Numbered from the stretch's first letter, positions 1 to 9,404 are shown. The stretch is DNA of 64,000 nt from Dinoroseobacter sp013215265 (GCA_963691755.1 OY829366.1:1612001-1676000), one strand, 5' to 3'. Made by a program: numbers and translations. The notes: generated by a model from the sequence alone, not told the origin.

Positions 1-366
1 CATGGCTCAGACAATACAACAAAACCCGCCCGCATCATGCACTGAACATGCGTCCGCCAATACCCGAAACCTTACTAGAGAAACCCCAAATCACTGGTAC
101 TGAAAATGGGGGCTAGACACTTCAAGGTTTGGTTTCACTGACCTAAAGAAACTCCAAGTATCAACCAAAGAGCTCAGCTGGTACGCCCGTAGGGGGAAAG
201 AGGAAGAACACCTTTCACCCGATTTGTTCAATAAGGTCTACCGGAAAGCAAAGACAGGCTGTCTGAAGCTATCCAAATTCATTCAAACGAATTCTATGGA
301 GAGTCTTCCTGATAGATAAAGAAGTACTTTCACAAATAGTACCAATTTCATCGCTTATCTCTATTT
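1..366. other. Window start, no gene recognised
   Basis: No convincing reading frame, RNA gene or repeat is visible here. The stretch follows the 3' end of the Hint-domain gene, which is read on the minus strand, so it may hold that gene's terminator, but I see no clear hairpin with a T-run. Confidence 0.5.
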
Positions 367-1491
367 TTAGGCAAACATTGGTTTAGAGTTTTTCTGATGA
401 CGAAGTACAAGCTTTTTCACTAATTTTCTGCTCTCTAGCATTGGCCGAGCAGGCTTTGGAAGATGCCCGTTATTGCAAATTTCAGGGAATAGCGTTTGAA
501 TTTCTAAACGGCTCTCTGACGATAGAGATTTCAGCGTCATAGGACCAGTAAACAAGGTTTCTGTTGGTAATCCATTTGAATAAACTATCTGGTGCTTATC
601 AAACATTAGGTGAAAATACCGAACCCCGCCAGGGTTATCGTGTTGAATATCCACACCACTCAAGGAGAGTAGTTTTTTAGCGGGGACCAGTACTTCTAAG
701 TTGCCAAACATCCTTTCGGCAATTCTTGATCGCACTAAAACCCTATGCTGCGGAGATACTATCAAATCTTGAGCTGGAAAACCATCGCCCAGTGCGCCAG
801 CGCGGATGCAGATAGGCTTAAATCTGGGATTCAACTCTAGATAGGCGGGATCGAGCGTAACAGATCCAACCCAACGTAGGGGTTGATACCCGTCATCCAT
901 AGTAAGTACTTGATCAGATAATTCTAATTTATCTACAGTAACTTCACCCTCAATGGTGCTAATAAATGTACCTGAGTTAAAGCATAATATCGCACCAGGC
1001 GTATATGAAGAATTTATTGAATAAGTTTGCCCGCCATCTAGTGTCTCTGTGGCTTCAGTGCTGGGGACAGCCTGTTCTGCACCTGGAGTAACATCTTGAA
1101 ATATTACGCCATCCAGACCGTCCCCACTGCCGGTAAATCCATCCCCATCAGTTATAGCCTGATATATAACATCAATATCAGTAGTATGAAGGGGATAAGA
1201 CGCAGTATTATTTACTTTGACGAGTGCTACGCCGTCACCGGCAAGCATTGCAAAGCCATCTGTCTGATTATCAATAAGATATACGTCTTTCCCCGCAATA
1301 GATTGCGTGGGCGTTTTGCCTGATAGTGAGAATTGAAACCTAAAATCTTTTGCTCCGCCTTTGTAGACGATAACAAAAAGATCGCTCACGTCCGTACCCG
1401 TATCCACGACAATTTCAATAAAATCCTTAGCTGAGTCACTAACGCTAGACTCATTTGCTGCTTTGAATTCTGAAATGTATGGATCAGCCAT
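367..1491 (-). CDS. Hint-domain (Hint_2) protein
   Basis: A 374-residue protein with two parts. Residues 1 to about 165 form an acidic, beta-rich domain I do not recognise, with a lamin-tail-like feel. From Cys170 to about residue 320 lies a Hint_2 domain: the CFNSGTFI start, a GYQPLRWVGS segment, a VSPQHRVLV block and a YFHLMFDKH block. Hint domains are the self-splicing or self-cleaving fold of inteins and hedgehog proteins; in roseobacters Hint_2 proteins are commonly secreted, often with RTX repeats, and their function is unproven. The ATG at 1491 is preferred to one six codons upstream because AAAGGA lies nine bases before it. No signal peptide is seen, which fits type I export. It shares its domain type with the larger gene at 17.8 kb. 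Confidence 0.8.
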   Translation of the reverse strand: MADPYISEFKAANESSVSDSAKDFIEIVVDTGTDVSDLFVIVYKGGAKDFRFQFSLSGKTPTQSIAGKDVYLIDNQTDGFAMLAGDGVALVKVNNTASYPLHTTDIDVIYQAITDGDGFTGSGDGLDGVIFQDVTPGAEQAVPSTEATETLDGGQTYSINSSYTPGAILCFNSGTFISTIEGEVTVDKLELSDQVLTMDDGYQPLRWVGSVTLDPAYLELNPRFKPICIRAGALGDGFPAQDLIVSPQHRVLVRSRIAERMFGNLEVLVPAKKLLSLSGVDIQHDNPGGVRYFHLMFDKHQIVYSNGLPTETLFTGPMTLKSLSSESRLEIQTLFPEICNNGHLPKPARPMLESRKLVKKLVLRHQKNSKPMFA

Positions 1492-1732
1492 CGTGAGGTA
1501 TCCTTTCATTCGATTACGGATGAATTAGGCTCGCATTCTTTTGTTTTCGTGATTACCTAGCTGCACAGGTAATATATTTGCTTATCGTCCTGGTAGGTTT
1601 CGAATCTCCCGAGACGCATGCGAAGAGTATTGCCGAGCTCGGTTAACCCAGAGTTACTCATGCTCATCCCCCACCTGAGTGGTCCACTGGTTGGTTTGGA
1701 ACAGTGGGCTCGTGAGCGAACGAGCGTTAGTT

Positions 1733-1845
1733 ACATTTGTGCAGTCACAACACAAATGCACTTTCGCATATCATCAAATTTTATGGATTGAAAATCCTCG
1801 TGTCGGTGGTTCGATTCCGCTCCCGGGCAGCACTATAACTTAAAA
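1733..1845 (+). repeat. Repeat copy A with tRNA-Phe 3'-half relic
   Basis: From 1785 to 1832 the sequence reads like the 3' half of a tRNA-Phe: an intact anticodon arm (GGATT-GAA-AATCC), a variable loop, a T arm with GGTTCGATTCC and an acceptor-like CCCGGGCAGCA. There is no 5' half. About 50 bases upstream (from ACATTTGTG) also match repeat copy B at 28.9 kb, so the repeated unit is longer than the tRNA part. CATTTGTG and CACAAATG within it form an inverted repeat with a nine-base loop. The rest of 1492-2089 holds no gene I can support. Confidence 0.6.
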
Positions 1846-2089
1846 AAATGACTTAAATGGCTTCTCAAAGCGTATTCCCTTTTGCCTGCACTCATCGATC
1901 TTGGAGTTTGCACAGCATATAAAGATCTCGAATGCGCTGTCGCTCTGCAAACTCTGCCAAGTGGGAATATTTTTCCCTGAACAGTCTGTGTGAATACAGT
2001 CACGACTGCCTAGCTATCAGAGCTGCCTTTCTGATCGTCCACTCCTCAGTGGTTACGATGAGCGACAAACCCTTTCTTAGCAAATCACC

Positions 2090-3013
2090 CTATTTGGGCC
2101 CATAAGCGCTGACGTCAGACACTCCCGACAAAGCTGTCATTAATTGCTGCATGAACCTCGCAGAAGCAACAGGTAACGTTCGGCCGCGCAATTGACCGAG
2201 AAGAAGGTTTCCCGGCGCGACATCACGTTTGGCCAGGGGGCGCTTGACCAGTTGCGGATCATTCACCAAGTTCAATCCGACGGGAAATTGAAAACTGATC
2301 GCATCTTCCCACGCGCCGTAATGGCGCATGAAGTCAAAGCTTTCGGATTCAACGACCGGAGCAATTTCGATGCCGCTTAATCGACGTACGGCAGTTTCTA
2401 ACAAAGCCCGCACCGCATAGTTTTCGGAGGGTGCCACGTAAGGAAAGCGCAAGATGTCGCGCAGGCGGACCTGCGATTGATCGGCAAGTGGATGATCTGC
2501 CCGCATCACAGCATGGATGGGTTGAGCAATCGCGTAGACAACCTCAAAGTCCACCATCGTTAGCGGTTCAAACACCAGCGCAATGTCGCTGGCAAATTCC
2601 GACAATTCCCGCTCCGCGTCGACCCGATCACGAGCGTTGACGGTAAAGGTCACGCCGGGATGATCGTTCCGATAGCGTGCGATTTCGCGTGGCAAGAAGA
2701 AGGGCAAGAGAGCCTGCGAACAAGCTACGGACACATGCCCTCGACGGACCCCGGATAAATCAGATACTTGCGACTTTAGTCTTGCAAAGTCAGATTGTTG
2801 CGAGCGGATGTGATGCAGCAGTAGCTCGCCTGCGGGGTTCAAGCGCACGCCGCGCGGCAAGCGTTCGAAGATTTCAAATCCGAACTCATCCTCGAACCGG
2901 TTTATGCGGCGGTTCAGCGCGGAGGCGGTGATATTCATATCTTCAGAGGCTTTGCGAATGGACCCCGCTTTGATCACCCCTTCGATGAATTGAAAGTCTC
3001 TTAAGTGGCGCAA
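2090..3013 (-). CDS. LysR-family transcriptional regulator
   Basis: A 307-residue LysR-type regulator. Residues 1 to about 62 form the winged helix-turn-helix (a SIRKASEDMNITASALNRRI stretch, then a wing with FERLPRGVRLNP), followed by a linker helix and a periplasmic-binding-protein-like effector domain. The start is TTG, supported by AAAGGGA seven bases upstream. It is divergent from the allophanate hydrolase gene across 139 bases, the usual arrangement for a LysR protein and its target, so it probably senses a cyanurate-pathway intermediate or nitrogen status. A partial palindrome between the two genes resembles a perfect one upstream of the ABC transporter genes. Confidence 0.85.
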   Translation of the reverse strand: MRHLRDFQFIEGVIKAGSIRKASEDMNITASALNRRINRFEDEFGFEIFERLPRGVRLNPAGELLLHHIRSQQSDFARLKSQVSDLSGVRRGHVSVACSQALLPFFLPREIARYRNDHPGVTFTVNARDRVDAERELSEFASDIALVFEPLTMVDFEVVYAIAQPIHAVMRADHPLADQSQVRLRDILRFPYVAPSENYAVRALLETAVRRLSGIEIAPVVESESFDFMRHYGAWEDAISFQFPVGLNLVNDPQLVKRPLAKRDVAPGNLLLGQLRGRTLPVASARFMQQLMTALSGVSDVSAYGPK

Positions 3014-3030
3014 TTTGAGTTCCCTTTAGC

Positions 3031-3047
3031 GATGCAATTTGTGCACC
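3031..3047. promoter_or_regulatory. Candidate LysR-type site between lysR and atzF
   Basis: GATGCAATTTGTGCACC is an imperfect inverted repeat (TGCA-N4-TGCA core) just upstream of the lysR start and within the lysR/atzF intergenic region. It resembles the perfect repeat TGATGCAAAATTTGCATCA at 9386-9404. The shared GATGCAA half-site suggests one regulator for both promoters. This rests on pattern only. Confidence 0.35.
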
Positions 3048-3152
3048 ACTTTTGTGAATTCTTAGCATTTGCTTAGTCACGGTTACACGTCGATCCTTTG
3101 GTTCCATGGATGGGGAATCGCCAATGATCGCTAATTTGCTGAGAAAACGGGC

Positions 3153-4949
3153 ATGAGTGCTGGAACTCCGCTCACCTTGTCGTCTTTGGCTCAGGCCTAT
3201 TCTGCCGGAACATCACCGACCCAGATTGTCGAACAGGTCTATTCGCGGATCAAAGAGGTTGATGATCCAAACATCTTTCTATGTCTTTTCCCCAAAGAAG
3301 AGCTTTTGGAAGCGGCCAGAGCGTTAGGTTCTTTTGACCCTTCACGCCCGCTTTGGGGGGTTCCTTTTGTGATCAAAGACAACATTGATGTTGCGGGGAA
3401 ACCGACAACAGCGGCTTGCCCCGACTTCGCATATGTCCCGGAAGAAACCGCCTTTGTGGTGCAGCGGCTGCAGGAGGCAGGCGCGCTTTTGATTGGCAAG
3501 ACCAACCTCGACCAATTCGCAACGGGCCTTGTCGGCGTTCGCACCCCTTATGGCGCGCCGAAAAATGCGATTGATCCAGAAATTGTACCCGGCGGGTCCT
3601 CCGGTGGTTCTGGGGTGGCAGTGGCGCACGGCATCGCTAGCTTTTCGCTTGGGACCGATACCGCGGGATCCGGGCGCGTGCCTGCGGCGCTGAACAATAT
3701 CGTTGGGTTGAAACCCACTTTGGGTGCGCTGTCTGCGACGGGCCTCGTTCCGGCGTGCCGCACGCTGGATACGATTTCAGTTTTCGCGTTGACGGTGTCT
3801 GACGCATACTCAGCCTATAGCGCAGCGGCAGTTTACGACCCCAAAGACGCTTACGCGCGAGACATTGCAACGCCAGACATGGTGGCCCCGCCCAAGGCAA
3901 TGACCATTGGCATACCGAGCGTCGACAGTATTCGGTTTGAGGGGGACAAGGCGCAGGCCGCATCTTTCGAAGAGACAGTTGCAGCGATGAAAGACAGTGG
4001 TGCGACGATCAACGAGATTGATTTCGAACCGCTCTATGAGATTGCAAAAATGCTCTACTTCGGAGCGTGGGTGGCGGAACGATACGCTGCTACTGAAAGC
4101 ATTTTCAGCACGAAACCTGATGCACTTTATCCGGTGACGCAGAAAATCATTGGTTCGGCGGTTGGGAAAACAGCAGCGGACACCTTCAAAGACTTTTACA
4201 AACTTAAGGATTTGATTGCTTCTGTGAAGCCAGCAATCGACGCTTGCGATGTTCTTTGCGTCCCGAGCATTCCGACTTTCGCGACTGTTGCTGATTTAGA
4301 AGCCGATCCAATGGGGCCCAACAACATGCTTGGAACCTACACCAACTTCGTGAATTTGATAGACATGTGCGGCATTGCCGTACCGACACCGGCACGTTCT
4401 GATGGTCGCCCGGGCAGTGTAACAATTCTTGCTAAAGCCGGGGATGACGCCAAAACAGCAGCTGTGGCCACGCAGATCGAAGCTTGGGGCGCTCGCTTGC
4501 TTGGGGCGACGGATTGGGCGTTGGAGCCAGTGTCGTTACCGACAGACGCCCCGGGCGATACTATCCGTATCGCGGTCTGTGGTGCACATATGTTGGATTT
4601 GCCGCTGAACCACACCATGACAGAGCGTGGCGCGCGTTTTGTTCGGGCTGATACCTCCGCACCTGACTATCTTTTCTACGCCCTACCTAGTACAGGTGTC
4701 GCGCGCCCCGGGATGGTACGGACAGAGGCGGGCAAGGGCGCGGCTATCGCGTTGGAACTTTGGGATATGCCTATTGATGCTTTTGGCAGTTTCATGAAAA
4801 CGATCCCCGCGCCCTTGGGCATTGGCACCCTGACGCTTTCGGACGGAACGACAGCCCAAGGCTTCATCTGTGAAGCCATCACAACAGAAGGTGCAACTGA
4901 CATCACTGAAATAGCTGACTGGCGCAAATACCTAGCCAAGCAGACCTGA
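3153..4949 (+). CDS. atzF: Allophanate hydrolase
   Basis: Hydrolyses allophanate (urea-1-carboxylate) to ammonia and CO2, the last step of cyanurate and biuret breakdown. The 598-residue length and two-part build match AtzF. Residues 1 to about 450 are an amidase-signature domain with the Ser-cisSer-Lys triad visible: Lys75 in VIKDN, the GGSSGGSG loop at 148-154 and the nucleophile Ser173 in DTAGSGR. Residues from about 470 form the AtzF-type C-terminal domain. There is no biotin carboxylase part, so this is the stand-alone enzyme and not a urea amidolyase fusion. The gene converges with the atzD operon and lies opposite lysR. The start has only a weak ribosome-binding site. Confidence 0.9.
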   Translation: MSAGTPLTLSSLAQAYSAGTSPTQIVEQVYSRIKEVDDPNIFLCLFPKEELLEAARALGSFDPSRPLWGVPFVIKDNIDVAGKPTTAACPDFAYVPEETAFVVQRLQEAGALLIGKTNLDQFATGLVGVRTPYGAPKNAIDPEIVPGGSSGGSGVAVAHGIASFSLGTDTAGSGRVPAALNNIVGLKPTLGALSATGLVPACRTLDTISVFALTVSDAYSAYSAAAVYDPKDAYARDIATPDMVAPPKAMTIGIPSVDSIRFEGDKAQAASFEETVAAMKDSGATINEIDFEPLYEIAKMLYFGAWVAERYAATESIFSTKPDALYPVTQKIIGSAVGKTAADTFKDFYKLKDLIASVKPAIDACDVLCVPSIPTFATVADLEADPMGPNNMLGTYTNFVNLIDMCGIAVPTPARSDGRPGSVTILAKAGDDAKTAAVATQIEAWGARLLGATDWALEPVSLPTDAPGDTIRIAVCGAHMLDLPLNHTMTERGARFVRADTSAPDYLFYALPSTGVARPGMVRTEAGKGAAIALELWDMPIDAFGSFMKTIPAPLGIGTLTLSDGTTAQGFICEAITTEGATDITEIADWRKYLAKQT

Positions 4950-5048
4950 AACAAACATTCCAGCGGCATTTCAGCTCTAAAACTACTCCGGTTTAGACAT
5001 AGGGGCTCTAAGTGAGAATTTGACTTTAGAAAGGCATCGGAACCGCAA

Positions 5049-6092
5049 TTAGCATGTTCTTTCGGCTATCACAGCTACTGGCCCTCCACCGTCCGGACCC
5101 TGATGTTCGGCACCGCCAGAAACATAGATATCACATCCTCCTGTTAGACCTGCTAACGCCCCTCCAACAAAAGCGCGGGCGTGGCGGGTCGAGGAGATAT
5201 CGCTGTCGTCGAGCATAGTGTGACGATCGCCCCGGATGCGACCATTGCTAGATGCTTCAGCCTTCGCAAAGACCGCGCGCAACTTTGCGTGTTGTCCTAC
5301 ACCAAGGCGGTCAAGTGCTACTGTAACTGAGGCCGTATCAATCGCATCTGTCATGACCGCATGATCCACGATCAGCGGTCCTGTCCAATTGCTACTCATC
5401 CCTAGAACAACGATTTCATGCCCCATCAATTCGATCCCGGCAGACGTACTCGCTCGACCCGACCAGACATTGGCGTCCACACCGATCTTTGTGGTTTTGG
5501 CTGTGGCAATATCAATCTCTCCCAAAGCCAGCGCCACACCAAGCGCAGAAGCGCCGCGCGATAGTCCCATAGATTTGAGGGTATCAGTCGTCGCAACTGG
5601 GCCCTCAGCCTCAGCAATACGATCGGCTGTAAGAAGTGGGCACTTAATCTGGATGAAATGAACATCATCAGCTGCGGAAATTCCGGCAGTTTTGATCGCC
5701 TCGTTCACCGCTTCGGCGACGCATTCAATCTGAATGAATGTTCCGATTTCATGCGTCTTTAGATCACGGGAGATTGCAGCTCCAATTGCCATCGCTGCGC
5801 CGGGGCCGTTTTCGTCCAGGACTTCAAAAGTAACGATATGGGGCGATAGCCCACCTTCGGTTCCGCCCGACATTACCATACTGACGCCCTCGGCTGCGCT
5901 ACCAAGCTCTTGCTTTAGAGCCTTGACCGCAAAGGCCCGGGTGAAGTCGTTGACACAACCATTACCCTCTGTTTTGCCGAGGATCGCCACGAGTTTGCTC
6001 GGCTCCAAAGCACCCGTTTCAATGAGGTCGCGCAGCCCAGATGTGTCATCCGGCCCGGAGGTTGCGATCCGGTGAATCCGTGCGCGAGGCAT
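5049..6092 (-). CDS. atzD: Cyanuric acid amidohydrolase
   Basis: Opens the s-triazine ring of cyanuric acid to 1-carboxybiuret, which loses CO2 to give biuret. The 347 residues carry the landmarks of the AtzD/TrzD/barbiturase family: GDTSGL-like PDDTSGL near the start, GKTEGNGCVND at 39-49, VMSGGTEGGLSPH around Ser75, FIQIKCPLLT, SRGASALGVALA, an AKAEASSNGRIRGDRHTM block and a C-terminal VSGGAEHQGPDGGGP. These belong to three similar domains, each giving a Ser-Lys pair. Barbiturase is the main alternative, but the neighbours (AtzF and BiuH types) favour cyanurate. It is the last gene of a four-gene minus-strand operon and starts directly after the stop of the gene before it. Confidence 0.9.
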   Translation of the reverse strand: MPRARIHRIATSGPDDTSGLRDLIETGALEPSKLVAILGKTEGNGCVNDFTRAFAVKALKQELGSAAEGVSMVMSGGTEGGLSPHIVTFEVLDENGPGAAMAIGAAISRDLKTHEIGTFIQIECVAEAVNEAIKTAGISAADDVHFIQIKCPLLTADRIAEAEGPVATTDTLKSMGLSRGASALGVALALGEIDIATAKTTKIGVDANVWSGRASTSAGIELMGHEIVVLGMSSNWTGPLIVDHAVMTDAIDTASVTVALDRLGVGQHAKLRAVFAKAEASSNGRIRGDRHTMLDDSDISSTRHARAFVGGALAGLTGGCDIYVSGGAEHQGPDGGGPVAVIAERTC

Positions 6093-7493
6093 CTATTTCG
6101 CCTTGGGTCGGTAAAGATTGGAGGGCCCGTGGCAGCGCTGGATGTCTGGGGCACTGGTGATGGCTGTGGCAGCTTTTAAACCCGCGCTTCGAAGCTCTTC
6201 CACATCCCAACCAACGGGCTTGCCAGAAGCCATGGTGACTTTGCCGTTCACGACAACAGCGTCGACTTGATCGCGGTTGTAGTAGCGGACCAATTCCCAT
6301 TCGAAATCATGGCTCGGCAAACACTCGGGATGCATCATATCCAGGATCAGGAAGTCTGCCGCCATGCCGGTTTCCAAGGGCCCATGATTGTCATAACCAC
6401 CTGTCGCAAGTGCGCCTTGGGTCGTGATCGCGTCCACCCATGTCCAAGCCGCGCCACAAGAGAAATCCGCAACCGGAAGCGCGTGCTCAATCCGCTGACA
6501 AGCCTCTGCGGCCATGAGGTTCTTAAACCCGTCAGCTGAGGTCGTGTCAGAGCCAATTCCAAACCGAACGCCCCGTTGCGCCATGCGCAGGGCTGGGGCG
6601 ACGGCGTTGCCTTTCCAGGCGCTGGCCAGCGGATTGTAGCTGGTGGCGGTGTCGGCTTCGACAATCATTTCGATCTCAGGCTCGGCAACCAAAGTCGTGT
6701 GATGCAAGATCACATGCGGACCGAGGACGTCATATTTGCGCAGTAGTTCTATTGGGCGCATGTTGTGTCGCAGAATGCATTCGTGCACCTCTGGGAAGTG
6801 TTCATTCGAATGAATCTGCAGCAAAATCCCCTTTTCAGCGCACAACTGAGAGAGTTTCCCCAAAGTCTCTGGCGTGTTGCCCATGAAAGAGCTGCAGCAG
6901 ACAGAAGGCGAGATCATTTCATGTGGGGCGCAGTGATCGATATGGGCGAGTATCACATCTTCGATTTGTGACCATTCGTAATTGCCGTGGCCGGTGCCAA
7001 TGTCGCCGGAGAATTCATCCAAGCCGCAGGCAGAGACCAGCCGGATGCCGGTTTCAAGTGCTGCGCGATGCACCCCTTCGTTCTTTTCAATACTATTCAA
7101 CCCGTAGTTGACGACCTTCGTAAAACCGCCACGCATCGCCTCCCAGAATGCCCACTTAGCGGACAGATAGGATTGCTCTTCATCCATATCCCGTTCCATC
7201 GGGTGCCAAATGCGTCGCCAGATTTGAGCAGGTTCGCCACCAATCAGGGCCTTGCCAAAGATTTGTCCCACATGCGTATGCGCATCAACCATGCCGGGGA
7301 TAATCGCCCGGCCGGGAAGCGGGGTCGCGTCAGGAAACTCTGAGGCAGGGCCAATTCCTGTGATCTTTGTCCCTTCAAAGCGGATAGCCCAATCGCGTTT
7401 GACCCCTTCTGGGGTCAGCAAAACCTCTGGCGCGAGCGTCGCAGCAGAGGAAATCAGGTTTTCAAAGTCCATTTGATCATTCGGGCGGACCAT
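6093..7493 (-). CDS. Amidohydrolase-family hydrolase, possible triazine deaminase
   Basis: A metal-dependent hydrolase of the amidohydrolase superfamily, subtype III (cytosine deaminase, AtzA/TrzN, SsnA). Metal ligands can be picked out: HTH in VDAHTHVGQ, the His of QIHSNEH, the His pair of LHHTT and the Asp of GIGSDTTSADG. At 466 residues it fits the family. Between a NitT/TauT importer and AtzD it may remove an amino or other group from an s-triazine or pyrimidine to yield cyanurate or a related ring. Substrate is inference only. The first ATG is annotated; a second ATG at 7472 is possible and neither has a strong ribosome-binding site. Confidence 0.75.
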   Translation of the reverse strand: MVRPNDQMDFENLISSAATLAPEVLLTPEGVKRDWAIRFEGTKITGIGPASEFPDATPLPGRAIIPGMVDAHTHVGQIFGKALIGGEPAQIWRRIWHPMERDMDEEQSYLSAKWAFWEAMRGGFTKVVNYGLNSIEKNEGVHRAALETGIRLVSACGLDEFSGDIGTGHGNYEWSQIEDVILAHIDHCAPHEMISPSVCCSSFMGNTPETLGKLSQLCAEKGILLQIHSNEHFPEVHECILRHNMRPIELLRKYDVLGPHVILHHTTLVAEPEIEMIVEADTATSYNPLASAWKGNAVAPALRMAQRGVRFGIGSDTTSADGFKNLMAAEACQRIEHALPVADFSCGAAWTWVDAITTQGALATGGYDNHGPLETGMAADFLILDMMHPECLPSHDFEWELVRYYNRDQVDAVVVNGKVTMASGKPVGWDVEELRSAGLKAATAITSAPDIQRCHGPSNLYRPKAK

Positions 7494-7520
7494 TGCAGGA
7501 CCGCCCGCCTATTTTTGTGG

Positions 7521-8477
7521 TTATTCTAAAGTAATCCGTGACGCATCAACCGCTTCCATCGGGCCGGTGGCCAAGAAGCCCTTGATCAGATCGCGAGACG
7601 GTTCTGCTTCGACCATACCTTGTTCAACAACCCAACCAGCCTGCACTTCGAGGATGTCCAAAAGGCCGTTGGCCAATCCGATTTCATATTCAGCTTCTGA
7701 GAATTTGGCCTTGATAACCTCCATCGACAGCACGCCCTCAGTCGCTGTTTCAAGAGCCATCATCGCGCCTTCTGGATTGGTTTCGATGAACTCTTCCGCC
7801 TTAACCAAGGCCCTCGTGAAGGCAGCCAGCTCATCTGGACGCTCATTCAGCATTTCAGGTGTTGCGGATAGAACGAACCAAGCGATGTAGGCGTCACTGC
7901 GGAATTCGCGGTAGTCATCTCCAAGCGCCTTTTCGGCCGCAGGATAGAAGTCTGGGAACATAATGCCCGCGTCGATGTCGCCACGCGCCAGCGCTGGCAC
8001 GATGTCAGGGGGTGAGACGTTGATGACTTCTGCATTTACACCAAACTCGGTCAGCAGCGCTTCCGTGAAGAACTGTGTGTTTGAGCCCATTGTGGTGCCG
8101 ATCTTCTTGCCTTCTAGGCTGGTTGGATCTTCAAACCCGATAGAGGATTTGGAGATCACGCGGTTGGCTGTGTAGCGCGACAGCGTTGTGAATGTACCAA
8201 ACGGTTGGTCACGAAGGGCCGCGATGGACACGGGGTATTCGGCCATGAAGGCCACATCTAGCTGGCCACCAATCAGCGCCTCTAACGCACGACGGCCAGA
8301 GGTGAATTTTACAGCTTCAAGCGTGATGTCTTCTTCAGCAAAGTACCCTTCGGATTGGGCGACAACGATTGGCAAAGTTTGTAAGTTCGGCGCAAAGCCG
8401 ATCGTGATGTCCGCAGCAAAAGCCGTGGTTGCTGACATTGTTAGCGCGGCAGCCGCTCCAAAGAATTTCTTAAACAT
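7521..8477 (-). CDS. NitT/TauT-type ABC transporter substrate-binding protein
   Basis: A 318-residue periplasmic binding protein of the SsuA/THI5-like family. Residues 1-21 form a Sec signal peptide ending TAFA-AD. The mature part begins ITIGFAPNLQTLPIVVAQ, then GYFAEEDITLE and an ALIGGQLDVAFM segment typical of sulfonate, taurine or thiamine-precursor binding proteins. It lies between the transport ATPase and the two hydrolases in one operon, so it probably captures an s-triazine, ureide or similar N-rich compound. The permease is on the opposite strand about 1.1 kb away. Confidence 0.85.
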   Translation of the reverse strand: MFKKFFGAAAALTMSATTAFAADITIGFAPNLQTLPIVVAQSEGYFAEEDITLEAVKFTSGRRALEALIGGQLDVAFMAEYPVSIAALRDQPFGTFTTLSRYTANRVISKSSIGFEDPTSLEGKKIGTTMGSNTQFFTEALLTEFGVNAEVINVSPPDIVPALARGDIDAGIMFPDFYPAAEKALGDDYREFRSDAYIAWFVLSATPEMLNERPDELAAFTRALVKAEEFIETNPEGAMMALETATEGVLSMEVIKAKFSEAEYEIGLANGLLDILEVQAGWVVEQGMVEAEPSRDLIKGFLATGPMEAVDASRITLE

Positions 8478-8498
8478 TGGTTCTCTCCTATTTTAGGT

Positions 8499-9308
8499 TC
8501 AGTCTTCATGGCGCAGCAGCCCGAGCAGCTTGCTACGCAGAGTTAAGAAACCGTCGCTCATCCGCTCGACGGGTCGGGGTCTATCCAGCTCAACGGGAAC
8601 GTTTTCAATGATCCGCCCGGGGGCAGAGGCCATGACGTAAACAACATCCGCTAGCCGCAGCGCTTCATCGACGTCATGTGTTACGAAAAGAACAGTCTTG
8701 CGCCGGCGCATCCAGATGTCGGTCAAAAGCTCGTGCATTCGCAGTCGCGTTTGCGCATCAAGCGCACCAAAGGGTTCATCCATCAGCAAGACATCAGGAT
8801 CAGCCGCAAGCGTTCGCGCAATTGCAACGCGCTGCTTCATCCCGCCAGATAGCTGGCCAGGGAACTTAGTTGCATGGTCGGAAAGCCCAACTTCGCCAAG
8901 CGCTTCCATTGCGCGTTTACGACGTTCTTCTTTAGCGATGCCAAAGCGTTTCAGCGCAAACTCAACATTCCCGCGTGCCGTGAACCATGGAAACAAAGCA
9001 AAGTTTTGGAAGATGACGCCAACGCTTGGATGTGGTCGTGACACTTTTCGTCCATCAACTTGAACGCTGCCTTGTGTCGGAGCTGTAAACCCGGCAACTG
9101 CATTCAACAGCGTGGACTTGCCGCAACCGGATGGGCCTATCAGCGCAGTAAATGTGCCGGGCTCAAGATCAAGATCTGTAGGTGCCAGCGCGATCGTCTG
9201 GGTCTCGCCCTCGCCAAACACCACAGACAAGCCTGCGATACGCACCCACCCTTTACCTGATTGCGAGGGGGCATCTGGCCGTATTTGCAGGTTGGCAACT
9301 TGGTTCAT
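8499..9308 (-). CDS. NitT/TauT-type ABC transporter ATP-binding protein
   Basis: A 269-residue ATPase of the SsuB/TauB class. Walker A is GPSGCGKSTLL, the Q-loop is IFQNFALFPW, the signature is LSGGMKQRVAIAR, Walker B is VLLMDEPFGALD, and the switch histidine is in FVTHD. The ATG at 9308 (MNQVANLQ) is chosen; an upstream in-frame TTG would add nine residues with no family match. It is the first gene of a minus-strand operon continuing with the binding protein, amidohydrolase and AtzD, and it is divergent from its likely partner permease. Confidence 0.88.
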   Translation of the reverse strand: MNQVANLQIRPDAPSQSGKGWVRIAGLSVVFGEGETQTIALAPTDLDLEPGTFTALIGPSGCGKSTLLNAVAGFTAPTQGSVQVDGRKVSRPHPSVGVIFQNFALFPWFTARGNVEFALKRFGIAKEERRKRAMEALGEVGLSDHATKFPGQLSGGMKQRVAIARTLAADPDVLLMDEPFGALDAQTRLRMHELLTDIWMRRRKTVLFVTHDVDEALRLADVVYVMASAPGRIIENVPVELDRPRPVERMSDGFLTLRSKLLGLLRHED

Positions 9309-9385
9309 GTCAGCAACTCTTCGAAAATTTAACAAAGAGTTGCATTGAATTTGCGGTGCGCGATTGTGCTGTTTTCTGCCCGGTA

Positions 9386-9404
9386 TGATGCAAAATTTGC
9401 ATCA
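9386..9404. promoter_or_regulatory. Perfect palindrome in ABC ATPase/permease divergent promoter
   Basis: TGATGCAAAATTTGCATCA has two perfect 9-base arms around a single central base. It sits in the 277-base region between the divergent ATPase and permease genes, placed to act on both. The inner ATGC-N7-GCAT fits the T-N11-A form of LysR sites, and a degenerate relative lies beside lysR. A GntR or TetR regulator cannot be excluded. Confidence 0.55.

Noticed and set aside
1711..1728. Hairpin GCTCGT-GAGCGA-ACGAGC near repeat copy A
   Set aside because: Six base pairs only and no T-run; too weak to call a terminator or operator.
2431..2931. Plus-strand frames inside the LysR gene
   Set aside because: They are antisense to a clear LysR gene and lack start signals and family features.
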